Position numbers and translations under genes: made by a program | Assembly: GCA_020632885.1 (NCBI GenBank) | Contig: JACKEQ010000027.1 | Span: 1 to 64,000, forward strand | DNA length: 64,000 bases | Origin: Alphaproteobacteria bacterium | Lineage (GTDB): Bacteria > Myxococcota_A > UBA796 > GCA-2862545 | Direction: 5' to 3' | The notes under the pieces: generated by a model | The model's input: the letters and a program-made list of their open reading frames with translations, nothing else | The model's database searches: none | Told to the model about the DNA's origin: nothing | In this document: piece after piece, positions 1 to 12,669 of the stretch | Layout: each line of letters opens with the position of its first letter | Position numbering within the stretch: the stretch's first letter is position 1

Positions 1-246
1 CCCGACGTGGATCCGTCACCACCGCCTCCCGGACGGGTCACCGTCCAGGGTGAGGTCACCCGCGTCCGCCTCCGGGACCCGGAACGCACCTGGCCTCCGG
101 GTGAGCTACCGCCGGGCACGTACACCCTCGAGGTCCAGTTCGGGGTGGGCGGGCCCTGGACCCCGGCCGGTCCGATCGAGGTCCACTCCGGCGAGTCCCG
201 CCGCGTCTCGTGCAACGAGCTCTCCTGGAAGTGTGAGGTCCGCTGA
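1..246 (+). CDS. C-terminal end of a protein with a PEGA-like tail (5' end outside window)
   Basis: The open frame runs in from the window edge, so only the last 81 residues are visible. They form a small beta-rich tail (VxGE..RVRLRD..PG..PPGTY.L.V.F) ending in a Cys pair (SCNELSWKCEVR). The same tail closes the Ser/Thr kinase at 6701-8317 (VEGTAREVWLLRDGER..GAVPVGTYRI...HCDGLGWRC), so this is probably the end of another kinase or of a related surface protein; that is inference from the paralogue. It converges on the minus-strand gene at 247 with no intergenic base. Confidence 0.6.
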   Translation, partial: PDVDPSPPPPGRVTVQGEVTRVRLRDPERTWPPGELPPGTYTLEVQFGVGGPWTPAGPIEVHSGESRRVSCNELSWKCEVR

Positions 247-1407
247 CTACGGCGAGCCTGTGAGGGCCGCCGTGAGCTCCACACCCACCACGAGCTGGGC
301 AACACCCGCGCTCGAATCGGTGCCCGGGGCGAGGAGGGAGCCGAAGACCCCACGGCGCACGTCCAGAAAAGCTCCCAGACGCGGACGAGCCTCCCGGGCG
401 GCCGGCCCCAATGGGCGAGACAGGGAGCTGGTGGCGCCGAACAGGCCGACCGCTCCGAAGGCCGCGAGCTCCAGCTCGGCGACGCCGAAGCGCAACGACC
501 CGAACACCTCGCCTGCCGGCATCGTGCCGTGGTGGATGGCGTAGCCGACGTCCTCCGCCCCCAGGAACCGATAGGACGCCGCGGCCAGCCCTCCCGCGAT
601 GCCGAGGACGAATCCGTCGTGCAGGTGCACGCCGACGCCACCCACCGCATGCCGGACGGTCGCCGACTCCAGGCCCAGGAGGTCCGCGCGAATCCGTCCG
701 TGCACACGGACGCTCCCGCGATCCGCAAGGCCCCGCAGACTCAGGGTCGCCACCGGGAGACCCCACGTGACGTCCGGGAAGGCGGGACGGCCCGAACCTC
801 CGTCCGCCCAGGCTCCCACGCGGTCCTGACGAACGACCAGCGCGCCCACCAGCACGCCCGCTGACGCCCCGAACGTCCACGTGACCGGCTGACGGATGCG
901 CTCCTGGAACCACACCGCATCTGGTGGGGTCCCGTCCATGAGGACCGTGCGCCAGACGCCGTCGGCGGTGCGCTGCACGAGGTGCATGCCCGACCCGGGG
1001 AGCGTCTCCACCAGAGATCCGTCCACCCACACCGGCCCCGTCGCGACCAACGGCGCCGGCTGCTCGGGCTGCGGGGAGGGCTGGTAGGCCCCTACGGGAT
1101 GATGGGGGCTGACCCCCCGATCGACGTTCGGCCGCACGTCGACCGCCGTGGAGATGGCGTCCTCCCACGGCTCACCGCGCGCGAACCGCCAGACCGCCAC
1201 GAGGACGAAGAAGTCGGCGACCTGCCGCGTGGACGGACCGAACTCCAGGCAGGGCACACGCCTCACGAGCTCGCCGACCAGGGTGTCCAATCGCTCGCGG
1301 TCGCTCCGATCGAGCGCCGTCTCCGCATCGATCAGCAGGGAGCTGAACTCTCCTGCGCCCAATGGCTCGCACTCGCTGGCCAGACTCAGCGCGACCAGAG
1401 CGACCAA
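247..1407 (-). CDS. Predicted lipoprotein with outer-membrane-like C-terminal half
   Basis: A 386-residue protein of unknown function. I place the start at a TTG (1405-1407) because a strong AAGGAGG ribosome site lies 7 nt upstream. The result begins directly with a hydrophobic stretch and a lipobox (LSLASEC). An ATG at 1473 is possible but would put a charged, non-signal segment first. Residues 20-130 are helical, and the C-terminal ~170 residues are Gly/aromatic-rich alternating strands that resemble a small beta-barrel. The N-terminal part is paralogous to the lipoprotein at 10016-10861 (shared ALDR.D, P.L, VDG/VNG...GVW segments). It is the last gene of the long minus-strand operon, overlapping the upstream stop by 22 nt. 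Confidence 0.6.
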   Translation of the reverse strand: MVALVALSLASECEPLGAGEFSSLLIDAETALDRSDRERLDTLVGELVRRVPCLEFGPSTRQVADFFVLVAVWRFARGEPWEDAISTAVDVRPNVDRGVSPHHPVGAYQPSPQPEQPAPLVATGPVWVDGSLVETLPGSGMHLVQRTADGVWRTVLMDGTPPDAVWFQERIRQPVTWTFGASAGVLVGALVVRQDRVGAWADGGSGRPAFPDVTWGLPVATLSLRGLADRGSVRVHGRIRADLLGLESATVRHAVGGVGVHLHDGFVLGIAGGLAAASYRFLGAEDVGYAIHHGTMPAGEVFGSLRFGVAELELAAFGAVGLFGATSSLSRPLGPAAREARPRLGAFLDVRRGVFGSLLAPGTDSSAGVAQLVVGVELTAALTGSP

Positions 1408-3304
1408 CTCCCCTCCTCCTTCGACCGCCTCGAGAGCAGGGACGTAATCCCGGGACGCGGCAGGTGCGCACATCCACGTCCCCGAAGGTCGTCGCCCTCA
1501 TCCGCCCACCCGTCGCAGTCCTCGTCCACGCCGTTGGCCGGCACCTCGGTCGCCCCTGGGAACGCGGTAGGATCGTCGTCGTTGCAGTCCTCTCCGCCGA
1601 ATCGGGTGGGTCGGTGCCCGTCGCCATCGTGATCGAAGTCGTCGTCACCTGCGCAGTCCGAGTCGATCCCGTCGTAGGGGGGATCGTCCAGCCCCGCTCC
1701 CACCGTCGGGTCGCCCTCGTCGCAGTCGAAGAGCCTGGGGACGCCGTCGACATCCGCGTCCTCCCAGGCATCCGCCGGACCGTACGGCCCACCGAAGGGG
1801 CCGATGTCCAGTCGGGTGCCGTCGCGGTCGGTGGCCACTCCCGGCACGGATGCGGGATCGCCGCGATCGATGGCAGGCCCGTGGAAGGAGGGCAGGCCGG
1901 TCTGGAAGTCGGACGGTCCGATGAGGTCGCAGGACACGTCCACGTCCACCAGGCGCGGATCCTCCTGGATGGCGGAGGGATCCGCCGTACCGACGAGACG
2001 CTCTGGTGAGTTCCCCCACCACAGGTTGCTCCTCAGGGTCACGCCCGTGGCGATCGACAGCCCTCCCGCCTGGGGAGAGAGATCGGCGTTGGCCACCACC
2101 AGGTTGTTGGTGAACAGCGTGGACGTGCTGGGCCCTTCCACCCCGAACCCGCCCGCCGAGCCGCGGACGACCGAGCCGTACGGCGCGCGATTGCCGAGGA
2201 TCGCGTTGTTGTGGATGCTGACGCCCTCCGCGGCGGCGGCCGTCCTGACCACGATCCCACCGTCGTTCTGAACGATCCGGCTGTTGCGAACGACTGCTGT
2301 GTCTCCGTCCTGGAGGGCGAGGAGCACGAACGACTCCGCCGCCTCAGCCGCCAACCCCTCGCTCGAGTTCCCGCAGACATCCACCCTCTCGGCGAGCAGC
2401 GACCCCGATCCGAGCCACTCCAACATGGCGCCCGTAGGCGTCAGATTGTCCACCAGCACAGCATCCCGGAGGACGACGTCCCCCCTCCAGCGAATCAGGC
2501 CCGAGCGGGTCGGGGTCGAATCGAAGGTCGCCACGGCGTTCCCGATCAGGCGTGCACCTTCGATGGTGAGCGTTCCCGCCCCACTCACCAGTCCGCCGCC
2601 GTTGGAGTAGCCCAGCGCCAGATTGTCACGAAACTCCGTGAACCCTGCCAGCACGACCTCGTTGGGCGCTGTGCCTCCCGAGAGTCCGCCATCGATGACC
2701 CGACTGGCGTCCCGCACGGAGGAATCGACGAGGGTGAGCCGCGTACCCGCGATGCCGATGGCCGGGTTCGCCCGGGCTCCGAACGACGTTCCCCGCCCGC
2801 GGAGACCCACGTGGTCCAGGACCACGTCCGAACCGCTGGCCTCGATGAACGCAGGGAGCGCGCCATCCGCCGACGAGGCGGCGAACCTCGTGCTCCAGTA
2901 GCTGTCGTGCACCGCGAGGGCCGCGGATGCCACGCGCACAGCACGCTGGGCGACCAGATCCATGTTGATCTCGTCCATGCAGACCGTCGCGCCACCGAGG
3001 ACCTGGAGCAGGACGGCGTCCACCTCCGCATCCGCCGCATCGACCCACCGAGCCGGGTAGGTGTACGGCTGGAAGCGAACAGCCTTGCCATCGACCACGA
3101 CCGACTCCGAGTACGTGCCCGCACCGATCTCGACCCACACCGGACCGGGCAGCAGGTCCACGGCAGCCTGCAGGCTGCCGACACACGGCACGGTGGCGAT
3201 GGCACAGCACGCGCTGTCCGGGCACACGCGGACATGCTCGGCAGACAGCCAGTCCTCGTCGTCGCACGCGTCGAAGGCGCCGGCGGTGGCGAGGAGTGCT
3301 GGGA

Positions 3305-3308
<4 letters not shown>
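1386..3308 (-). CDS. Secreted beta-helix protein with MopE-type metal-binding repeats (copy 1)
   Basis: 640 residues. A short signal-like N-terminus (MIPALLATAGAF) is followed by a Cys-rich segment. Then comes a long region of right-handed parallel beta-helix repeats (many N-N, VVRNSRI, TLFTNNLVVANAD motifs). The C-terminal part has DADVDGVP...DCDEGDPTVG...DGIDSDCAGDDD and GEDCNDDDP..PGATE-VPANGVDEDCDG repeats, the acidic/Cys pattern of the MopE putative metal-binding family. It is a tandem paralogue of 4021-5931. The ATG start overlaps the previous stop as ATGA. It is likely exported and surface-bound; the ligand is unknown. The extreme C-terminus (RGCAHLP...SLLSRRS) weakly resembles a Cys-plus-arginine sorting tail. 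Confidence 0.7.
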
Positions 3309-4020
<712 letters not shown>

Positions 4021-4039
<19 letters not shown>

Positions 4040-5927
4040 GCGTCACCTCCAGCACGGCGACCCAACATCGCCAGGACAGAAACATGGAATCCCACAGGCA
4101 CCGAGCTACATCCTCGGGAACCGAGGGCATCGCCCTCGTCCGACCAACCGTCGCAGTCGTCATCGCGGCCGTTCGCGGGCACCTCGACGGCCTCGGGGTG
4201 GGTACCCGGGTCGTCATCGTCGCAGTCGTCACCACCCCAATCGCTGGAGCGGTGGCCGTCATGGTCGGCATCGTAGTCGTCATCGCCACGACAATCGGCA
4301 TCCACCCCATCATAAGGGGCATCGTACAGCCCTCCGCCCACGGTGGGCGTACCGTCGTCACAGTCGAACAGGTGGGGCACGCCGTCCCCGTCCGCGTCCA
4401 CCCAGGCCGACGGAGCCGCGTCGGGCCCCCCGAACGGGCCGATGTCGAGGGCCGACCCGTCCAGATCCTCGGTCACCCCGACCACGGCGGTCCCGTCGCC
4501 AGCGTCCTTCGTGGGCCCGAACCAGGCCCCGCGGCCCGTCTCCACATCGGACGGTCCGAGCAACGCACACGACACTCCGGGCGCGAGGACGGGGTCGGAC
4601 GTGAGGGCCGCCAGGTCGAGGATCTCTGGCCTCCTGTTCGGCGTGTTCCCCCACCACAGGTTGTGATGCAATGCCACACCCCCAGCCACGGAGAGGCCTC
4701 CAGCCCGAGGCGTGACGTCCGCATTGGCCACGACGAGGTTGTTCGTGAACAGCGTCTCCTCGCTCGGACCCGTGACTCCGAATCCGTACCTCTCGCCGTC
4801 CACGACGGACCCGACAGGCGCTCTGTTGCCGATCATGGCGTTGTTGTGAATCGTCACCCTCGACCCCTCGACGGTCGAAGACCACAAACCACCGTCATTG
4901 CCCACGAACCTCGAGTTGCGGACATACGCACGATCCGCCGTGTCCGATGCCAGGATCTCCAGGACCCGTACGTCGCGCACTCCGAACAGGGACTCACTGG
5001 TGTTGCCGCAGAATCCCGTGCGCTCCACCAGCATCTCTCCGCCACCGTACCACTGGAGCACGGCCCCGGACGGTGAGCGGTTCCCGATGAACGACGCGGA
5101 CCGCACGTCCATGTCACCCCGCCAACGAATGAGCCCCGCACCGGTGGGCTCGTCCACGTACGAAAGGTAGTCGTTGTCGACGACCCGCACCCCGTCGATC
5201 TCGAGGACCCCGGTGCCCGCCAGAAGCGTGGTCTGGTCTCCCCCGAGGATGTGGTTGTCGCGGAGCTCGGTGTCCCCATCCAACCGGACGTGGCTCGGGA
5301 TCGACGTGGTCAACCCGGCATCCAACACACCATGGGTGTCCCGGACGACACAGCCGTGCAGGTGCAGGCTCCCACCCGACACCGAGAGCGCGTGGCTGGC
5401 GCGGCGTCCGAAGGACACGCCGGCTCCCTCCATGGCCGTCCCATCGAGCAGAATCGAAGACGACGACGCACTGAGGAACACAGGGAGGCGATAGTTCGCA
5501 TTGCCGGGTGCCCAGGTGCTGGACCAACTCCCCAGGAGCACGGTGACGTCACTGTCGTCCACATCCAGTCCCCGGTGTGTCGACAGATCCAGATCGACCC
5601 GCACGATACAGACGCGGGAGCCGCCCCTGACCGTGATGACCGGTGAATCCGGCGGAGCGTCGACAGGATCCACCCAACGCGCATAGGTCCCGGGAGGGGT
5701 GAGGCGAACGACCTTGCCATCGATGTCCAGCGCTCGATCGAGGGTTCCTTCGAGCTCGATCCGCGTCGGACCGACCGCCAGATCGACCGCCTCCTGCGGG
5801 TCGTCGACGCAGGTCCCCGCGAAGCCCGTGCAACAGCCCGGCTCCGAGCACACCCGGGTCCGCGGGATGCCCTCGAAGTCGGTGAGCTCACAGGGGTCCT
5901 GCGCCACCGCCGTCGCCAGAGCGAAGA

Positions 5928-5931
<4 letters not shown>
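4021..5931 (-). CDS. Secreted beta-helix protein with MopE-type metal-binding repeats (copy 2)
   Basis: 636 residues. The start is the GTG at 5929-5931, which forms a GTGA overlap with the preceding stop and opens directly into a signal peptide (VIFALATAVAQ); an upstream in-frame start would add a non-signal extension. A CCxGFxGTC Cys segment, a right-handed beta-helix (repeated N..VVAN, RNSRFVGN, IHNNAMIGNRAP) and a C-terminal acidic/Cys region (FDCDDGTPTVG, DGVDADCRGDDD, DDCDDDDPG, NGRDDDCDG) follow in the same order as in 1386-3308. The extreme C-terminus (GCSSVP then a short hydrophobic stretch and GRR) looks like a degenerate sorting tail. Its product probably works with the lipoprotein at 5928-6644. 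Confidence 0.7.
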
Positions 5932-6644
<713 letters not shown>

Positions 6645-6700
6645 TTGAGCTCCAGTGTTTCCAGACCCTACCGTTCGGCGGGCGATTCGTCCCTCGCTGC

Positions 6701-8313
6701 TCATCGGCGCACGCACCGCCAACCGAGGCCGTCGCAATGTACGACTACTCTACCCTTCGGGGGGACCAGGACCTGCAGCCCCTGATCCTCGATGGCGGCA
6801 TCGGAGAACCCAGCCAGGATCCGGTAGGTCCCCACGGGCACCGCGCCTGCCGCGTACCGCTCGCCATCGCGCAGCAGCCAGACCTCACGCGCGGTTCCCT
6901 CCACACGCACCTCACCCATGGCCACCGGAGCCGGAGGTGGCTGTACGGCGGTGGACACCGGAGGCTCCTCGACAGGCGACGGCGCGACGACGACAGGCGA
7001 TGGCGCGACGACGACCGGCGTGGGCGCCTTGTGGAGTCCCAATCCGCGAACCCGTCTCGGGACCGGTGTCGGAGGGACAGCGGCGCGCCGATCCACGGGC
7101 GGCGGGGCCACGTCCTCGGGTTGCGAAGGTGTCTGCAGAGGCTCGGCGAGCGCTTCGGGAACCGGTGAGGGCGCCCCAGGGGCGTCCTCCGGGACGACAG
7201 CAGGCGAAGGCTCCGACCGATCTCCCACGGCCAGCAGGCCGACCGCACCGACCCCCAGACCGAGGGCCAGCGCGCATCCACCGGCCACCACAGCCCCTGC
7301 CAGCAGGAGTGTGCCCCGGAGCCAGCCCCTGTGGCTCGAAGGCGGCGGGGGCGCGGGGACTGTCGACCCATCACCCAGCGTGGTGATGGACGGTGAGGGC
7401 GCCAGGGTCACCCCTGCGACCGGCCCGAGGAGGGCCGCCATCGTGTCGGCCGGACCCGAAGGGGTCACCTCGAACCCTCGTTCCCCACGCCACACGGCCA
7501 ACAGCGTGTCGCAGTCGGGGATGCGGGCCTCCCTGTCCACCACCAGCGAGCCTTCGATGGCCTCTGCCATTCCGACGGGCAGGTCGGGACGGAGATCGCG
7601 CACCGGGACGTATGCGCCGGTCGCGATCCTCGCGAGCGTGGCCACGTAGTCCGGCCCATCGAACGCTCGTTCTCCCGTGACGAGCTCGTAGAGGATGCAT
7701 CCCAACGAGAACACGTCTGCCCGCACATCGACCCCCTTGGCGTCGCGGGCCTGCTCGGGCGCCATGTAGGCGGGCGACCCCATCACCTGTCCCGTCCGCG
7801 TAGCGGAGCTCGGACCTGAAGGATCGCCGAGTGCCTTGGTGAGCCCGAAGTCGGCCACGCGAGGGACCCACTCGTCGTCCTCGCGGGACACGAGGACGTT
7901 CGCGGGCTTGAGGTCGCGGTGGAGGTGCCCCGCACGGTGAGCCGCACGCACGCCCTTCACCACACCCTCGCCGAGGGACAGCACGAGGTCCAACGGGATT
8001 GGGCTCCGCTCCTGGATGAACCTGTCGAGGTCTGGACCGTCGACGAGCTCCATCACCAACGCCGGTAGGCCGTCCACGACGAGGGTGTCCATCACCGACA
8101 CGACGTTGCGATGGCGGAGCGACGCCTGCACGCGGCCTTCGCGAAGCATCCGCTCGCAGATCGAACCGTGTGCGACCTGCAGCACCTTCATCGCACAAGG
8201 CGCGTTCAGGGCCACATGTCGCACTTCGTAGACCCTGGCCATCGCGCCCGCACCCAGCAGACGGACGACCTCGTAGCGGTCGACCTGCTCGCCGACGTCC
8301 AGCCCCCTCCCGA

Positions 8314-8317
<4 letters not shown>
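6701..8317 (-). CDS. Membrane Ser/Thr protein kinase (Hanks type)
   Basis: 538 residues. The cytoplasmic kinase domain spans ~15-280 and has a glycine loop (LGAGAMARVYE), a catalytic Lys in CAMKVL (residue 44), HRDLKPAN (133-140) and ADFGL (155-159), so it should be active. A single transmembrane helix follows a linker at ~345-375. The outer part is Pro/Ala-rich, with a repeated VVVAPSP segment, and ends in a PEGA-like tail with a Cys pair. The start is the GTG that overlaps the upstream stop as GTGA. Such kinases sense envelope signals through the outer tail; this one sits between genes for surface proteins, which may be its regulatory partners (inference). Confidence 0.85.
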
Positions 8318-10014
<1,697 letters not shown>

Positions 10015-10015
10015 C

Positions 10016-10861
10016 TCAGCGTCCCACGCGCAGGACGGCGACCGCGCCGAGACCGCCACCGACGGCGAGCAGGCTGTACCCTGAGATTCCAGCGATCCGA
10101 TTCGGCACGATCAGATCGGGCGACTGTGACGTGTCGTAGGCCGATTTCGTCGCCCGGGCCGCCAGGAGCCCACCGGTGCCGAGCCCCAGGGCCACGCCCG
10201 AAGCCACCCACCAGATGACCGGACGGCCGGCACGCACCCCCGACGTCGGTGTCGGGTGGGCCACGACGGCGGCGGAGACCGGAATCGGCCCGTCCGGATC
10301 GATCAGCCAGGTGGACGCCACAGAACCGTCCGCCGCCACATGCTGGAGGATCCAGGGTTCCGCGCGAGGCACCCGGGACGCGGGGAGGCCGTTCACCAGG
10401 AGCGCCCCCCCGACACCCGGGAGGTCGGCCTCGGCGGCCACCATGGGCAACGAGCTCGCATCCGCCCACGCGGTCGCCATCGGTCCGCGGAGGGCCGGGG
10501 AGTGCGCGAAGCCGGGCTGCGCCCGGAAGCCCGCCGCCAACCATCGCACGGCATCCGGATCCCCCGCCGAGAACAGCGACCAGCCCACGAGCCGGAAGGC
10601 CTCCGCCGCCTGGCCCGGGAGGATCGGCTCCCCCAGGCAGGGCAGAAGGCTCCGGAGCAGCGCCAGCCGGCCCTCCAGGTCGGACCAGTCCAGCCGATCG
10701 AGCGCGACCGCAGCGTCGCCCAGGGATCGATCGAGCCCCTCGCGGTCCACGGACGGTCCTCCGCAGGAGGATGCGAGAGCACTGGCGAGCAGGAGAACAG
10801 ACATGACCATCCCGTTGAGTCCCCCGCTACGGACCCGAGGGCAGTTCGTCGTTCGCGTCAT
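10016..10861 (-). CDS. Predicted lipoprotein, paralogue of 247-1407
   Basis: 281 residues from an ATG that overlaps the HSP90 stop as ATGA; an internal ATG at 10810 would give a shorter signal. The hydrophobic segment ends in a lipobox (ASALASSC). Residues 40-190 match the N-terminal half of 247-1407 (ALDRLDW, LLPCLGEP, LLVNGLPASRVP). The C-terminus has two hydrophobic stretches (VASGVALGLGTGGLLAARA and SLLAVGGGLGAVAVL), so it may be membrane-inserted instead of beta-barrel. Function unknown. Its position between HSP90 and the surface proteins suggests an envelope role. Confidence 0.55.
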   Translation of the reverse strand: MTRTTNCPRVRSGGLNGMVMSVLLLASALASSCGGPSVDREGLDRSLGDAAVALDRLDWSDLEGRLALLRSLLPCLGEPILPGQAAEAFRLVGWSLFSAGDPDAVRWLAAGFRAQPGFAHSPALRGPMATAWADASSLPMVAAEADLPGVGGALLVNGLPASRVPRAEPWILQHVAADGSVASTWLIDPDGPIPVSAAVVAHPTPTSGVRAGRPVIWWVASGVALGLGTGGLLAARATKSAYDTSQSPDLIVPNRIAGISGYSLLAVGGGLGAVAVLRVGR

Positions 10862-12669
10862 CGCTCCGGCGACGGCGTGCCCTCCAGGAGAGCCTCGAGC
10901 GCTCCGTTCAACCGCACGAGCGCATCGGGCAGGTCGCGTTCCAGCCCTTCCACCGCGGACCTGGACGACAGGTCGGCCGTAGCCAGGAGGATGGCGGCGA
11001 CGTGGGCCGCCCGGTCGTCCGGAAGCTCCAGCATCCTCGCCACGACAGCGTTGTCCAGGTTCACGAACAGGCGCGCAGCCGGCCCGGACGCGATGCGATC
11101 GGTGACCCCGCGCGCCAGGGCGAGCAGGCCCGCCCCCACGCGCTGGTCCGTGGCATCGTCTTCCACACGGCGCTTCAGGAGCACGTCGCGGTCGGGCACC
11201 AGCACCAGCGGGACCACCCGAGGCTCGAACCGGCTCGGGACCACGGCGACGTCCTCCTCCCCGAACAGCCCGTCCAGACGGGCCCGTAGCGCCCCCGGAA
11301 CCACGACCTCCGGGAACACCGAAGCGTCGGCGTTCCGCGTCCCGAGCACGAGGGCCGGGTGCCCCGACACGTCACACCAGCGCGTCGCGAACGCCGCGGC
11401 ACCGAAGCGGCTCCCGTCCACCACCGGCCTCCCTGCGGCGCGGTGGAGGAGCACCTCGTACCCCGAGTCGTCGCCCACCGAGACCGCCACGCGCCCCCCG
11501 CCCCGCCGGGCGACCTCCGGGAGCGTCATGGCCCCCTCGGACGTCGGGACCTCCAGCTCGTCGCGCAGGAGCCCGAACAGCGTCACGTCCGACAGCGCCG
11601 CGCCCAGCAGGGACTCGTTGTGCCGCCGGAGCACCCGCCGCCAGACGTGGGGCTCCTCGGACGCCAGGCGCTGGAAGCCCTGGACGAGCGTGGCGCGCAC
11701 GGCCTCCTGGATGGCCGTCCATCGGTGGTCGCGCTGCAGGTCCTCGCGGCTCGCGGTCGGCACCAGCGCGTCGCTCTCGATCGCCGCACCGGCGAAGCCC
11801 GCCCACACCGGCAGGAGCTCGCGGGCGTCGCGCGACACGAGCATCCCACGCACGTACACCGTCACCCCGCGCTGATCCGAGGTCGCCCATGTGGCCCCGT
11901 CGTGCACCCAGAGCACCCCTCCGGCCTCCACCCCGTCCGGCGCCAGCAGCGGGAAGGCCGCCAGGACCTCGTGCCGCGCCTCGAAAGCACCCGCCGTGCG
12001 ATAGACCTCGGCTCGCGCGGCGTGCGGGGGCATGGCCTCGAGATCGGCCCGCCAGCACGGGGCCTTCGCGTTCACGAGGTCCGGCGCGTGGATCGGCACC
12101 GTGAGCAGGCACGCGTACCGGTCGAGCAGGTCGCGCACCCGCCGGGGCTCGGAGAGAGACGCGTGGGCCCGCTTCACGTGCAGCACCACCTCCGTCCCCA
12201 CCGGGCCCGGCGGCCCCTCCGACACCGTGAACCGCAGGCCGTCCCGGCTCCGGAACACGTGCCCGACGTCGGGCGTGTGCACGCTCGTGGTGTGCACCTC
12301 GACGCGGTCGGCGACCACGTAGGCCGAGAGGAACCCGAGACCGAAGGCCCCGATGAGCCCCTCGTCGTCGTGCTCCTGCCGCAGGACCCGCGTGTACCCG
12401 CCGCCGATGGTGGCCAGGTAGCGCCCGATCTCGTCGTGGGTCAGCCCGGCGCCGTTGTCGCGGATCGAGAGCGTGCGGGCCTCGGAGTCCGCGCGGACGT
12501 GGATGACCGGCGAGGGGGCGTCGGGGTCCTCCAGCCGGCGTCGGGTGCAGGAGTCGTGGGCGTTCTGCACCAGCTCCCGCAGCGCGACCTCCGGCGTGGA
12601 GTACAGGTTGTGCGCCAGGACCTGCATCAGGCCCTCGTGGTCGACCCCCGCGGTCTCGAGCTCCGGCAT
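10858..12669 (-). CDS. HSP90-family ATPase (divergent HtpG)
   Basis: 603 residues. The N-terminal GHKL ATPase fold is intact: catalytic Glu in LRELVQNAHDS, the DNGAGL nucleotide motif and the GAFGLGF lid motif. The middle segment carries a conserved Arg region (TASREDLQRD). The C-terminal dimerisation part is shorter and diverged from classical HtpG, and the protein matches the separate bacterial 'HSP90 family protein' group better. The start is the ATG in the TGATG overlap with the TPR gene. Pairing with a TPR protein recalls the eukaryotic HSP90-TPR co-chaperone arrangement, but there is no C-terminal MEEVD, so any contact must use another surface (inference). Confidence 0.85.
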   Translation of the reverse strand: MPELETAGVDHEGLMQVLAHNLYSTPEVALRELVQNAHDSCTRRRLEDPDAPSPVIHVRADSEARTLSIRDNGAGLTHDEIGRYLATIGGGYTRVLRQEHDDEGLIGAFGLGFLSAYVVADRVEVHTTSVHTPDVGHVFRSRDGLRFTVSEGPPGPVGTEVVLHVKRAHASLSEPRRVRDLLDRYACLLTVPIHAPDLVNAKAPCWRADLEAMPPHAARAEVYRTAGAFEARHEVLAAFPLLAPDGVEAGGVLWVHDGATWATSDQRGVTVYVRGMLVSRDARELLPVWAGFAGAAIESDALVPTASREDLQRDHRWTAIQEAVRATLVQGFQRLASEEPHVWRRVLRRHNESLLGAALSDVTLFGLLRDELEVPTSEGAMTLPEVARRGGGRVAVSVGDDSGYEVLLHRAAGRPVVDGSRFGAAAFATRWCDVSGHPALVLGTRNADASVFPEVVVPGALRARLDGLFGEEDVAVVPSRFEPRVVPLVLVPDRDVLLKRRVEDDATDQRVGAGLLALARGVTDRIASGPAARLFVNLDNAVVARMLELPDDRAAHVAAILLATADLSSRSAVEGLERDLPDALVRLNGALEALLEGTPSPER

